DNA from: Holophagae bacterium
GTDB taxonomy: Bacteria; Acidobacteriota; Holophagae; Acanthopleuribacterales; Acanthopleuribacteraceae
DNA: 64,000 nt
NCBI GenBank assembly: GCA_030429565.1
Contig: JAUIFE010000019.1
Coordinates: forward strand, 1-64,000
Direction of reading: 5' to 3'
The number at the start of each line of letters is the position of its first letter. The first letter of the stretch is position 1. The position numbers and the translations under genes were made by a program. Below, piece by piece: positions 26,831 to 34,806 of this stretch. The notes beneath the pieces were generated by a model. That model saw nothing but the letters and a program-made list of their open reading frames with translations. It had not been told where the DNA came from and searched no databases.

Positions 26831-27367
26831 ATGGAAGCGATTAACGCCGGCGGTGCGATTCAGCCCGCGGAAGGGCGCTTCAGCTACGAAGGCAGCCCCA
26901 TGTCCCTGGACATGTTGGTGATGATGTTGGAAATGGAAACCGTTTCCTTGCTCGACCAACAGATTGCCACGCGCCTTGAGGAAATTGACCGCCGCAACAA
27001 ATTGGTGGCCAAGGTCAACGAAGGCATGGCCCACGCCAAACGCGCCCGGACCGATGCCAAAGGCAAAGACGGCGACAACGCCAAACAACGAAACAGCGAA
27101 TGGGACAGTTTTGTGGCCGGCCTGCGCGACGATCCCGAACTGCGTTCTTTGGCCGACAAACTCCATTCCGGCAACATCACCGAAGCCCAATGGGAAGAGA
27201 ACATCACCCACTTGGAGAACTGGATTTCCGGTCAAAACAACATCTCGCAACAGAGCATGCTCAAGTTGCAAACCCTGATGACCAACCGCGGTCACGCCTT
27301 TAACTTGGCGACCAACACGCTGAGCAAATCCAGCGAAACCAAACGCACCATCTTGAGCAAAATGTAG
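26831..27367 (+). CDS. LcrV-like needle-tip candidate (minimal)
   Basis: 178 aa with a GGAG site before ATG 26831. It has an N-terminal helix (LLDQQIATRLEEID, about 41-54), a polar middle and a C-terminal coiled-coil helix (SMLKLQTLMTNRGHAFNLAT, about 144-163). Tip proteins (LcrV, IpaD) are usually 320 aa or more and carry two long coiled-coil helices at similar places. This one would have almost only the coiled coil. Its C-terminus and N-terminal helix are shared with the DUF1521 protein at 25328. The lcrG-lcrV-lcrH order supports the role; direct similarity to LcrV is weak. Confidence 0.5.
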   Translation: MEAINAGGAIQPAEGRFSYEGSPMSLDMLVMMLEMETVSLLDQQIATRLEEIDRRNKLVAKVNEGMAHAKRARTDAKGKDGDNAKQRNSEWDSFVAGLRDDPELRSLADKLHSGNITEAQWEENITHLENWISGQNNISQQSMLKLQTLMTNRGHAFNLATNTLSKSSETKRTILSKM

Positions 27368-27382
27368 AGGAGAAAGCCTGAA

Positions 27383-27877
27383 ATGAAAGCCCAAACGAGT
27401 GATCTGCAAGTCCTACGCGAAACCTTGGAAGCATTGCTGACCGGCCAGGTTAGTGTGGCTGAGTTGCGCGGCTTGAGTGAAGAGAACATGGAAGCGGTCT
27501 ACGGGATTGCCTACACGCTCTACACCAACGGCAAATACGAACAAGCGGCCAAAGTGTTCCAGTTCCTGTGCATCTACGACCACCTTGAAGGTAAATACCC
27601 CTTGGGTTGGGGTGCCAGCCTGTTCATGCAGGGCGACTACGCACAAGCACTCCAGGCTTTTGCCCAGGCCGCCGTTCTCGACATTGATAACCCGGAAATT
27701 CACCTTAAAGCGGGTGAATGCAACCTCAAATTGGGTGAACACGAGGCCGCCGAAATGGCCCTCGAGGCAGCGATTTTTTATGCCGAACAAGACGCGCGTT
27801 ATGCCGCCGTTTTGAAACGCGCCAAACTTTTGCTGACCGCCACCCAACGCAAAAACAAACAAAAGGAAGCAGTATGA
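27383..27877 (+). CDS. sycD: SycD/LcrH/IpgC class II T3SS chaperone
   Basis: 164 aa all-helical TPR protein (GIAYTLYTNGKYEQAAKVFQ; GWGASLFMQGDYAQALQAF; AGECNLKLGEHEAAEMALEA), giving three TPRs over about 35-140. This is the standard length and layout of SycD, which holds the hydrophobic translocators YopB and YopD before export. The next gene overlaps its stop by 4 bases (ATGA) and is the YopB-like translocator, the expected client. Confidence 0.9.
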   Translation: MKAQTSDLQVLRETLEALLTGQVSVAELRGLSEENMEAVYGIAYTLYTNGKYEQAAKVFQFLCIYDHLEGKYPLGWGASLFMQGDYAQALQAFAQAAVLDIDNPEIHLKAGECNLKLGEHEAAEMALEAAIFYAEQDARYAAVLKRAKLLLTATQRKNKQKEAV

Positions 27878-28980
27878 CTGTTACACATGCGGGTGCGCTT
27901 GGCGCACCACCGATGATGGGACCCGGGGCCGCCGACATGCGCGACCTGGCTACCCTCTTGCAACAGGCCAAAGAGCTTATGACGCAAATGCCCGAGGAGG
28001 GCGGCGATCAACCCGTTCAACAGAATGGGGCACCGCTGATGACGTTGCCCCAACCTGCCGCAGGTGCACAAGGGCTTAACCACCAAGCCGCGCTTGAATT
28101 GCTTGAAGACGTCAACCTCAAGCTGGGCAACCTGCAAATCGAAAGCGGCATGACCTCGCTTAAAGAAATGCAGCGTGAAGGCAAGCTGGCCGCCGAAAAG
28201 AAGCTCCAGAAGATTGCCGAAATGGTCAAGAAAATCGAGGAAGCCAAAAAAGCCGCCAAACGCAACAAGATCTTTGGTTGGATCGGCGCCGTGGCCGGTT
28301 TAGCACTGGGTGTGTTGACCGCCAATCCGCTGATTATTGCCGGTTCGGTCGCCATGATCGGCGTGATGGCCACCAAAGAACTCGGTGGTTTTGACGCGCT
28401 GAAAAAGGTCATGGGTGATGACGCCTACAAGGCCGTCATGGGGACCGTGGCCGCTGTCGGTGTTTTTGTGCCGGGCATGGGTCCTGCCGCATTGATGTTG
28501 GCACAAGAAAGCGGCGTCATGGAAGATTTCCAGAAAGAGTTGGCCAAAACCTTCGGCGACAAAGCCGCCATGGGCATCATCATCGGTCTGACCGTTGCTG
28601 TGACCGTGCTCAACATGGGTGCCGCCGCCAAATTAGGCAGCTTGGACTCCGTGCAAAAGCACTTCCCGCATTTGGTGAAACTCGCCGATAAAATGGCGAC
28701 ACCGGCCACTATTTACGGGACCAGTGCCGGCATGGCCGGCGCCGGTGTGGGCAGTGCCCAAGCCGGATACGAGTCCAGTAACCTCAATGCTGAAGCGGTG
28801 GAAGCGCAAGCGCGTGCCACCGAATTCGAAGCCCTCAAAGAATCGTTGCAAGAAGACTGGCAGACAACCTTTGACCACCTGAAAGGGGTCTCGGACAACA
28901 TGATGCAATCGACCGAAATCATCACCGAAACCCTCAGTCAGAACCATGCTCAGAGCGGCAAAGTTGTCAACATGGCCTAG
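27874..28980 (+). CDS. sctE: YopB/IpaB-like hydrophobic translocator (SctE)
   Basis: 368 aa. A polar N-terminus is followed by a Lys/Glu-rich coiled coil (about 95-130). A long hydrophobic hairpin lies at about 133-168 (IFGWIGAVAGLALGVLTAN) and a second membrane segment near 229-252 (MGIIIGLTVAVTVLNMG), then amphipathic helices to the end. This two-membrane-segment pattern after a coiled coil is that of YopB/IpaB/SipB, which form the host-membrane pore. It directly follows its chaperone sycD. Confidence 0.85.
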   Translation: MTVTHAGALGAPPMMGPGAADMRDLATLLQQAKELMTQMPEEGGDQPVQQNGAPLMTLPQPAAGAQGLNHQAALELLEDVNLKLGNLQIESGMTSLKEMQREGKLAAEKKLQKIAEMVKKIEEAKKAAKRNKIFGWIGAVAGLALGVLTANPLIIAGSVAMIGVMATKELGGFDALKKVMGDDAYKAVMGTVAAVGVFVPGMGPAALMLAQESGVMEDFQKELAKTFGDKAAMGIIIGLTVAVTVLNMGAAAKLGSLDSVQKHFPHLVKLADKMATPATIYGTSAGMAGAGVGSAQAGYESSNLNAEAVEAQARATEFEALKESLQEDWQTTFDHLKGVSDNMMQSTEIITETLSQNHAQSGKVVNMA

Positions 28981-29035
28981 GCGCCCTTGTTTTTGTTCAA
29001 CCTTCAACAGTGGCCCGCTCCTTGGGCGGTGCCGC

Positions 29036-29068
29036 TTGGCGGTGCGTTTCCCCGTTTGGGGGGACGCG
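29036..29068 (+). other. Intercistronic hairpin between sctE and sctB
   Basis: GCGTTTCCCC and GGGGGGACGC form a 10-bp stem with two G-U pairs around a GTTT loop, in the 147-base gap between the two translocator genes. No T-run follows, so it more likely affects mRNA stability or relative expression than terminates. Confidence 0.35.
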
Positions 29069-29127
29069 CCGCCGCAACGAACGTTCCAGCCGTCAAGGAC
29101 TGGAATGAAAAGAATTGAGGTAAAACC

Positions 29128-30114
29128 ATGAGTGGAATTGGAAATGTAGGTAACCCGACCTTCCATACGGTCGTTGGTACCGGCCAAGCCGGCGATCTTG
29201 CCGCCGCCGGTAAAAAAGAACCCGGCATGTTGTTCTCGACCAGCAATGACGTCGGCAATCCCGGCATCAACCAGGCGCAAGCCAAAATGAATTTGCCGGC
29301 GCCGAAAAACGGTGCAGTCAGTGACGAGCACATCAGCCCCTTCTTTAGCGACGGTATGGTCGCCAGTCCCGAAGCTTTGATTGAAGCCATGGGTATGGTG
29401 ATGAGCGATATGGCCCTCGAAATGCGCAAACAGCAGAAAGAGGCGATGGTCGCGAGCTTGAAAGAACGGATGGCGTCGCTTGACAAGAAAAAACAAGAGC
29501 AGTTGGACAAAGCCGACAAACTCAAGATGGGCGCGATCATGTCGCTTGCGATTAACTTGGGTGCGGCGGTTGCGATTGGTTCACCCGGCCTCGGCCGCCT
29601 GGGCAGCAGCTTGCGTGGCATGAAAATGCCGTCCATGCCCAAAATGTCGTCGCTGCCCAAGATGCCGTCGATGATGCGCATGGGTTCCAAAACCGCGCCG
29701 CCCAAACCGGCCAATCCGACCGTCAAACAAAGTGACGTTGACGGCTCGGCCGCGCCCGGCACCAAACCGGCGGCGTCCTCCAAGGATGCTGCTAAGACCG
29801 ACGGCATCGATGAGGCCGCCAAAGCTCAACGCCTTGGCGATGCCCAAAACTCGATGATGCGCATGCAAGCCGTGTCCATGTCGATGCAAGGCATGGCGGG
29901 CAGTACCGACGGCTTTTTCCAAGCCGAAGCGGCGGTGCACGATGCCAATGTGACCGGTCATGAAAAATCCGAGGCGCAGGCTGAAACCCAGTACCAAAAG
30001 GCAAAAAGCCTGGCGGAAGAGCACGATTCCTTCCACAAAGAGGTTTTAGGCGTGCTCAAAGAGTTCATCAGCCACTCGCGCAGCATTGGCGAAGCTATTA
30101 ACAGCAAAGTTTAA
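29128..30114 (+). CDS. sctB: YopD-like second translocator (SctB)
   Basis: 328 aa. The N-terminal secretion-competent region is Gly/Ala-rich. A coiled coil (about 88-130, KQQKEAMVASLKERMASLDK) leads into one hydrophobic segment (about 132-155, AIMSLAINLGAAVAIG). A Met/Pro/Lys-rich linker and a C-terminal amphipathic coiled coil (about 250-320) complete it. A single membrane segment flanked by coiled coils is the YopD/SctB pattern. It closes the translocator operon before a convergent hairpin. The family call is by architecture and synteny. Confidence 0.7.
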   Translation: MSGIGNVGNPTFHTVVGTGQAGDLAAAGKKEPGMLFSTSNDVGNPGINQAQAKMNLPAPKNGAVSDEHISPFFSDGMVASPEALIEAMGMVMSDMALEMRKQQKEAMVASLKERMASLDKKKQEQLDKADKLKMGAIMSLAINLGAAVAIGSPGLGRLGSSLRGMKMPSMPKMSSLPKMPSMMRMGSKTAPPKPANPTVKQSDVDGSAAPGTKPAASSKDAAKTDGIDEAAKAQRLGDAQNSMMRMQAVSMSMQGMAGSTDGFFQAEAAVHDANVTGHEKSEAQAETQYQKAKSLAEEHDSFHKEVLGVLKEFISHSRSIGEAINSKV

Positions 30115-30124
30115 CTTTGTTTGC

Positions 30125-30152
30125 AGGCGCCGCCTTGCTTTGGGCGGCGCCT
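30125..30152. terminator. Hairpin between convergent sctB and chaperone genes
   Basis: AGGCGCCGCC and GGCGGCGCCT give a perfect 10-bp stem with an 8-base loop, placed between two convergent stop codons. The T-run is weak (TCTT), so efficiency is uncertain. Confidence 0.6.
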
Positions 30153-30186
30153 TCTTAGCCATCGTCCAGGCGATGGTTTCTGTGGC

Positions 30187-30576
30187 TTAAGCCGGTGCCA
30201 GTGCCGCGGCCAACAGGTCGGCACGTTGTTCGAACTCGGCCAACAACACCGCAAAACTGTCGGCATTGTAATCCTCAACCATCAGCGTATGACACAAACT
30301 AATCTCTTCGTGTTGGTCGTCAAGTGCCAGTGAGGCACCTTGTAAAACCCGTTGCTGACTGTTAAAGCGCAATACCCGTGCATAAAATTGGGGTAGGTGC
30401 GATTTTGGACATTTTTGAATCGGTGTCATCAGGCGAAACACACCCTCTTCGGCGGCGACTTCCAACAGAAACTCGCGTTTGGATTCGGCGGCCATGCCGC
30501 AACAGCCGTGTTCGTCCAGGCTTAAATCGCCTAATTGGGTCAACCACTGATTAACCGTACTATATTCTGCAGCCAT
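30187..30576 (-). CDS. CesT-family T3SS chaperone
   Basis: 129 aa acidic protein with the class I chaperone fold. It starts with an N-terminal helix, followed by the strand and helix pattern ending ISLCHTLMVEDYNADSFAVLL, which matches the C-terminal half of CesT/SycE-type proteins. GGAG lies 5 bases before ATG 30576. It sits in a three-gene minus-strand group with a second CesT-like gene and a candidate effector, so it probably serves that effector or a substrate encoded elsewhere. Confidence 0.7.
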   Translation of the reverse strand: MAAEYSTVNQWLTQLGDLSLDEHGCCGMAAESKREFLLEVAAEEGVFRLMTPIQKCPKSHLPQFYARVLRFNSQQRVLQGASLALDDQHEEISLCHTLMVEDYNADSFAVLLAEFEQRADLLAAALAPA

Positions 30577-30604
30577 GAAAGCTCCTAGCTAGGGAAAGGG
30601 TGAC

Positions 30605-31054
30605 TCACGCAAACTGCGTGAAGGCGGGGAAGGCGCCGGTCGACGGACGGTTGCGCTCGGCCAAGCGTTCCGCAAAGGTCTCCAGAGCCGCGATGAAGTT
30701 GTTGAGAATGGTCGCGAAAGTGTGTTCGTTGACACAGCGAATCGGTTCGGCGTAACAGAGTTCCAACCGGTAGCGCTCATCCATCGCAAGGGTGAAACCG
30801 CCACTTTCGGCCTGAAACAGATTGGTGCTCAGAGCCCAGGCGTAATCTTTGGATTTGAACGCCTTAGGCGGGCAGACGGCCGCCCGTAAAACGAAAAACG
30901 GCCCGTCGGCACCCTGGCCCTCGGCCGGGACTTCCACCACGATTGCGTACTTGTCAAAGCCTAAGGCGGTACGGCCCTCGCGATTAAAAGTGACCTGGCC
31001 GAACGGGCCAAGCCAATCGCTCACTGTGGCGACAGCTTGTTCATGGGTCATCAT
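30605..31054 (-). CDS. CesT-family T3SS chaperone
   Basis: 149 aa. It has the CesT-type order: N-terminal helix (EQAVATVSDWLGPFG), three-strand sheet around YAIVVEVPAEG and FFVLRAAVCPP, then the hallmark ALSTNLFQAESGGFTLAMDE and a final helix (FATILNNFIAALETFAERL). An AGGAG site precedes the start. It lies between the other chaperone and the candidate effector in the same direction, consistent with a chaperone-effector operon. Confidence 0.75.
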   Translation of the reverse strand: MMTHEQAVATVSDWLGPFGQVTFNREGRTALGFDKYAIVVEVPAEGQGADGPFFVLRAAVCPPKAFKSKDYAWALSTNLFQAESGGFTLAMDERYRLELCYAEPIRCVNEHTFATILNNFIAALETFAERLAERNRPSTGAFPAFTQFA

Positions 31055-31118
31055 GATGTTCTCCTTTTTTTCGAGTCACATGCCTCATCCGGCTGTGCGC
31101 TAACGATCAAGCGGCGCG

Positions 31119-31838
31119 TTAACCCAACAACATCTTTTTCACGTCTTGCATCATTTCCATGAAGCCTTTTTGCGGCTCGGCCGTGTAAAAAGGACCCTTG
31201 GGCACGGTTTCGAGCATGCCCGACATGTTTTCTTCCATTTCGACACGACTTTTTTCCATGACCTCGGTGACCGGTTCCAAGCGGAAAACCAAATGCTCCA
31301 AGCCCGCCTTGCGCATGTCACTTAAACTGATGTCCTGCACATCTTTGTCGAGCTTTTGCGCGAGACCTTCTACCGCTTTTTGGGTCTCCGGTGTTTGCGT
31401 GTGATCGCCGTCAAAAATCAAAAAATGGTCTTTGCCTTTGTGGGAGACAATGTCGACGAGCGCGACCGAGTGGTTGTTCGGGCCGTAGACCGAGCCTGTA
31501 TCGGCTATGCCGTCGAGGCGCGCGCCGACCACCCCACCTTTTTTGAAGACGTCTTTAATGTCGTCCACCGACATGAATTGATCTTCTTGAATGCCGCTTT
31601 TTTCAACCGGCGTGTTGGTTTTCACGAAACTTTGGATGTTGAGGTGGCACAGATTCATCGGCTGCATTTTTCCCTGAAATTGCTTGTCGCCGACGAACTT
31701 GACATGCTGCTGGGTGCTGATCCCGCGCTGTTGGCTGCCGTGTGTTTTGGCAATAGAGGACGATGACATCTTGCCGATATTGCCGAGTTGGGGTCGCATT
31801 GCGGTGAAGAGTTGCCTTGCTTTTTGTATGCCCGACAT
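31119..31838 (-). CDS. Candidate T3SS effector, papain-like Cys/His/Asp pattern
   Basis: 239 aa, no close family recognised. The first 50 residues are Ser/Gln/Lys-rich and polar, as in secretion signals and chaperone-binding regions. A possible catalytic triad is C64 in MNLCHLNIQS, H123 in NNHSVALVDIV and D143 in FLIFDGDHT. The spacing and the H-strand-D geometry match papain-fold cysteine proteases such as YopT/C58. A helical C-terminus follows. AAGGAG precedes ATG 31838, and two CesT-like chaperone genes lie directly downstream. The effector call is inference from context and motif, and no host target can be named. Confidence 0.55.
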   Translation of the reverse strand: MSGIQKARQLFTAMRPQLGNIGKMSSSSIAKTHGSQQRGISTQQHVKFVGDKQFQGKMQPMNLCHLNIQSFVKTNTPVEKSGIQEDQFMSVDDIKDVFKKGGVVGARLDGIADTGSVYGPNNHSVALVDIVSHKGKDHFLIFDGDHTQTPETQKAVEGLAQKLDKDVQDISLSDMRKAGLEHLVFRLEPVTEVMEKSRVEMEENMSGMLETVPKGPFYTAEPQKGFMEMMQDVKKMLLG

Positions 31839-32559
31839 GGTCTAGCTCCTTGTGGTCAAAGGCTGTCGCCCGAAACCTGGTCACGTCTTTGCGGTGTGCT
31901 TCTCCGGCGTGGGGCCGATTCCAGTCTCGATGAGAAAGGAGACCCAACGCCGTTTGATCGGGGTAATTCGCTCACACCATGCTAACAAAACTCAGCAGGA
32001 TGTGACGAACAAACGCAGGTTCGCGAAGTGAACGCCGGCGAAGCGCCGAAGTTGCCGTAACCCTCATCTTCGCAAATCCGCCCGTAATCTCAAAATTGAA
32101 AGCGTATCGGGGCAAGGAAAAAGTCGTTCTTCAGGAAAAACCTGGGACGAGGTGACCTTAGAGGTTCTGGGTAGCCGATTTTTTATCGGTTACGGCTTTT
32201 TCATGCTGCTCGAAAATGGGTCTTTTGTCAATCTCTTAAACATAGGCCTTGCCGTTACCGGCTGAGGTTTGATCGTAAGCTGTTTGCTTTTAACGATCTG
32301 TGCGTTGTTTGGGTGGCCTGCTCGCGCGAAATCGCCAGGCGCGCTCTTTGGCCCGTGTCGGCCTAGCGCGTATTCGCACCGCGTTCCCTTCACGGACGCA
32401 AAAAAAGTTAAAAAAATTCGGTCATCCCCGTATCGCCCCGCGTGTAGCTGAATAGAACGATGTAAAACGGCAACATGGGCCGTGGGGTAAACGGGCGGGC
32501 GTCTCCGGCGAACACCCGCCCGCTTCCCTTACTCCAAGTGCCGTTTCCGGGAGGACCTT
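31839..32559. other. Divergent intergenic region with T3SS promoters
   Basis: A 721-base gap between the effector gene (-) and the YscB-like gene (+). It holds the shared element at 32417-32447 and a weak hairpin (AGCCGAT/ATCGGTT, 32173-32191) followed by T5. No gene or copy of the shared element was found on the effector side. Confidence 0.5.
32417..32447 (+). promoter_or_regulatory. Shared T3SS promoter-like element, structural operon copy
   Basis: TTCGGTCA (32417-32424), 16 bases, CGTGTAG (32441-32447), followed by CTGAATAGA. It is preceded by an A-run and lies 113 bases before the YscB-like start, almost the same distance as in the translocator copy (112). Confidence 0.65.
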
Positions 32560-32985
32560 GTGAATGCCGTCGACTTAGTGACACAGCTTGTTCAGCGTTT
32601 GGGTTGGGAGATGCCGCCCCAGGATGCCGACGGCCGTTCGATTTTGTCCTTTGACGGTGATCTCAATGTCGCGCTTTATGCCGAAACCCGTCATCGTTTG
32701 TTGGCTGAAGGCGTGCTCTTCGATTTACCCGAGGACCCGCAACAAGCCGACGCCCTGGTTGCCAAAATTCTGCAAATCAATTTGGCCGGAATGCGGCGCC
32801 GCCGCCAAGTTCTGGCGCTTGATGAAGCCCAAGGCCGCGTTATTTTGTACCGCCGCTTTGACAGCCAAACCATCAGCCTGGAAAAGTTCGAAACCGCCTT
32901 GGCCGACTTTATTGACGACATGGAGCAGTTCCGAGCTTTGGCGCAACCGCAGCGTTCGCACCACCTTCTGACTGCCGGATATTAA
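32560..32985 (+). CDS. YscB/CesT-like class I chaperone
   Basis: 141 aa with a GGGAGG site before GTG 32560. The fold pattern is that of class I chaperones: helix, beta strands, a long helix (ADALVAKILQINLAGMRRRR), a strand pair around VLALDEAQGRVILYRRFD and a terminal helix. In Yersinia YscB lies two genes before yscD (yscB-yscC-yscD) and pairs with SycN to chaperone YopN. Both SycN and a YopN homologue occur in this locus, and this gene directly precedes sctD, with no yscC between them. The YscB assignment is therefore likely but rests on position and weak similarity. Confidence 0.6.
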   Translation: MNAVDLVTQLVQRLGWEMPPQDADGRSILSFDGDLNVALYAETRHRLLAEGVLFDLPEDPQQADALVAKILQINLAGMRRRRQVLALDEAQGRVILYRRFDSQTISLEKFETALADFIDDMEQFRALAQPQRSHHLLTAGY

Positions 32986-33145
32986 TCCGTTTGTGTGGCC
33001 TAAGTGTCACTCTCCTTATCACTTAACCGTTTTCGTTCCTTTTTAACCTATTCCATCTCGATCTCGCGATCACAGCATTTTCGGCGTTAGTCGAGCGGCT
33101 TTTTGTGGCCTGCCCGACCTTGACGGCTTCACAGGTGACTCTGCC

Positions 33146-34546
33146 ATGTCTGATCCGCAAAAATTGTTGCTCAAAGTTCTATCCGGTCCCCATATGGGTG
33201 CCGAACTACAGCTCAGTCCTGGAAGCGTGATTGTCGGTCGCAATTTGAATTGCGATGTGGTTCTGCACGACAGCGCCATTCTCGACCATCACGTTCGGCT
33301 TGATTTGAGCCCAACCGCGATGGCGTTGGTGCTGCTGGACGGCGGGGCCTTTTTGGACGGCAAGTGGCTGCAACAACCCAGTGTTCCTTACCAGCTCTAC
33401 CAAGTCGTGAGTTTGGGGACGACCCACATTGCGGTGGGTCTCCTCGACGAACCCTGGCCGCAAATTGTGCTGCCCAGCCTGGAAGCGATTCAGTCGCAGG
33501 CCGACCAAGACGTGGTCGTGGAAGAAGCGCCCGCTGAGGGGGACGAAACCGACGATGTGGCGGGTTCGGCTGAAGAAGAAACCGCCGCTCCGGCTGAACC
33601 TGTGCTCGAGGGTGGGCGTGCGCGCCGACGGGTACTGGCGCTGGCGCTTGCCGGCGGTGCCCTTTCGCTTGCCGGCTTGTTTTTGATCAGCCACGGCAAT
33701 CCCAGTCAGGCGGCTGTCAGCCGGAAAAATGCCGGTTTAGCGGCAGATGCCGGTCTGGATCAAGTTTTGGCTCACTATCGGTTTCAATCCCTGCGCCTCG
33801 ATCGCGGCACTGAAGGTGCATTGATTATCAAAGGGGTGGTTGAGGATCCCGCCACGCTGGAAGAACTCAAGACGGCCTTAACGCCCTTCAGCTCGCAGGT
33901 CCAACTCACCGTTGCCGGCGGCGAGCGTTTACTCGATACCTGTCGCCAAATCTTGCGCATGCAAGCGCTGGATCTCGAGGTGGCGGCGGGTGAAGAAAAC
34001 GGCATCATTCTCAAAGGGTTTTGCCCCGATTCCGCCAAGCTGGCCGCGACCATTCAAACCATGCAAAAAGATGTGCCAGGCCTCGGCTCCGTCGTGACCC
34101 AGGTCGTGACCCCCATGGAATTGACCCGCTTTTTGGGTGAGAAAGTGACGGAGTTAGGCCTGGGCCACCTGGTCCGCGTCGGTTACCTCGAGGGCCGCAT
34201 GGTCGTCGAAGGGTCGCTGAACCAACACGAGACGGCCCATTGGCAACAGGTGCGCGCGGCCTTTACCGAACGCTACGGCACCGACTTGCCAATCGTCGAA
34301 AAGATCACACCGCGCACGGATCGGGCGATGCCGATTAATCGCGGGGCCGACTACGGTCCCCCCAAAATCGACGTAGTGTCGATCAGCCTCGGCCGCCTGC
34401 GTTACATCACACTTAGCGACAACCGCAAATTCTTTGAGGGCGCCATGCTGGACAACGGTTTCATCTTGCGTTCCATCGAAGCCGACCGCTTGGTGTTGAG
34501 CCGCAACGGCCATCGCTGGGTATTGAAACCAGGAGAAAGCTCATGA
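33146..34546 (+). CDS. sctD: T3SS inner-membrane ring protein SctD
   Basis: 466 aa. The N-terminal cytoplasmic FHA-like domain (about 1-105, VIVGRNLNCDVVLHD) is followed by a long acidic linker (120-152) and one transmembrane helix (about 158-178). The periplasmic part contains repeated ring-building modules (about 215-400, ALIIKGVVEDPATLEEL; NGIILKGFCPDSAKL; RMVVEGSLN). This is the YscD layout. The protein forms the outer of the two inner-membrane rings around SctJ. The next gene overlaps its stop by 4 bases. Confidence 0.92.
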   Translation: MSDPQKLLLKVLSGPHMGAELQLSPGSVIVGRNLNCDVVLHDSAILDHHVRLDLSPTAMALVLLDGGAFLDGKWLQQPSVPYQLYQVVSLGTTHIAVGLLDEPWPQIVLPSLEAIQSQADQDVVVEEAPAEGDETDDVAGSAEEETAAPAEPVLEGGRARRRVLALALAGGALSLAGLFLISHGNPSQAAVSRKNAGLAADAGLDQVLAHYRFQSLRLDRGTEGALIIKGVVEDPATLEELKTALTPFSSQVQLTVAGGERLLDTCRQILRMQALDLEVAAGEENGIILKGFCPDSAKLAATIQTMQKDVPGLGSVVTQVVTPMELTRFLGEKVTELGLGHLVRVGYLEGRMVVEGSLNQHETAHWQQVRAAFTERYGTDLPIVEKITPRTDRAMPINRGADYGPPKIDVVSISLGRLRYITLSDNRKFFEGAMLDNGFILRSIEADRLVLSRNGHRWVLKPGESS

Positions 34547-34806
34547 ACCCGTCCCCGATTGATTCGCTCGACCTGACGCGCCGTTTGTTGGCCGACAGGG
34601 AGGGTGCCGATTTGGCCCAGCTCGGTGGTCTGCTGCGCGAGGAACAGAAGCGATTGCGCCAAAAATTGGACGGTGGTGTTGCGCCGGCCGCTTACCGTCA
34701 CGACCAAGCTTATTTGGAAGCCTTGGTTGCCGGCGAAACCATTCTCGAACAAGTTTGGCAATTTATTCACAGCAACTCATCGGAGGTAAAGCAATGTCAG
34801 GATTAA
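34543..34806 (+). CDS. YscE-like needle co-chaperone
   Basis: 87 aa, two helices joined by a Gly-containing turn (LLREEQKRLRQKLDGGVAPAAYRHD). YscE is a 66-aa-class helical hairpin that with YscG holds the needle subunit YscF in the cytosol. This gene lies directly between sctD and sctF with sctG after, exactly the yscD-E-F-G order, and the hairpin pattern matches. The 3' end overlaps sctF by 13 bases. Confidence 0.65.
   Translation: MNPSPIDSLDLTRRLLADREGADLAQLGGLLREEQKRLRQKLDGGVAPAAYRHDQAYLEALVAGETILEQVWQFIHSNSSEVKQCQD

Noticed and set aside
31971..32009. Possible fourth copy of the shared T3SS element on the minus strand before the effector gene
   Set aside because: GGTGTGAGCGAAT and TTCGTCACA are present, but the spacing is about 7 bases too long and both boxes have mismatches.
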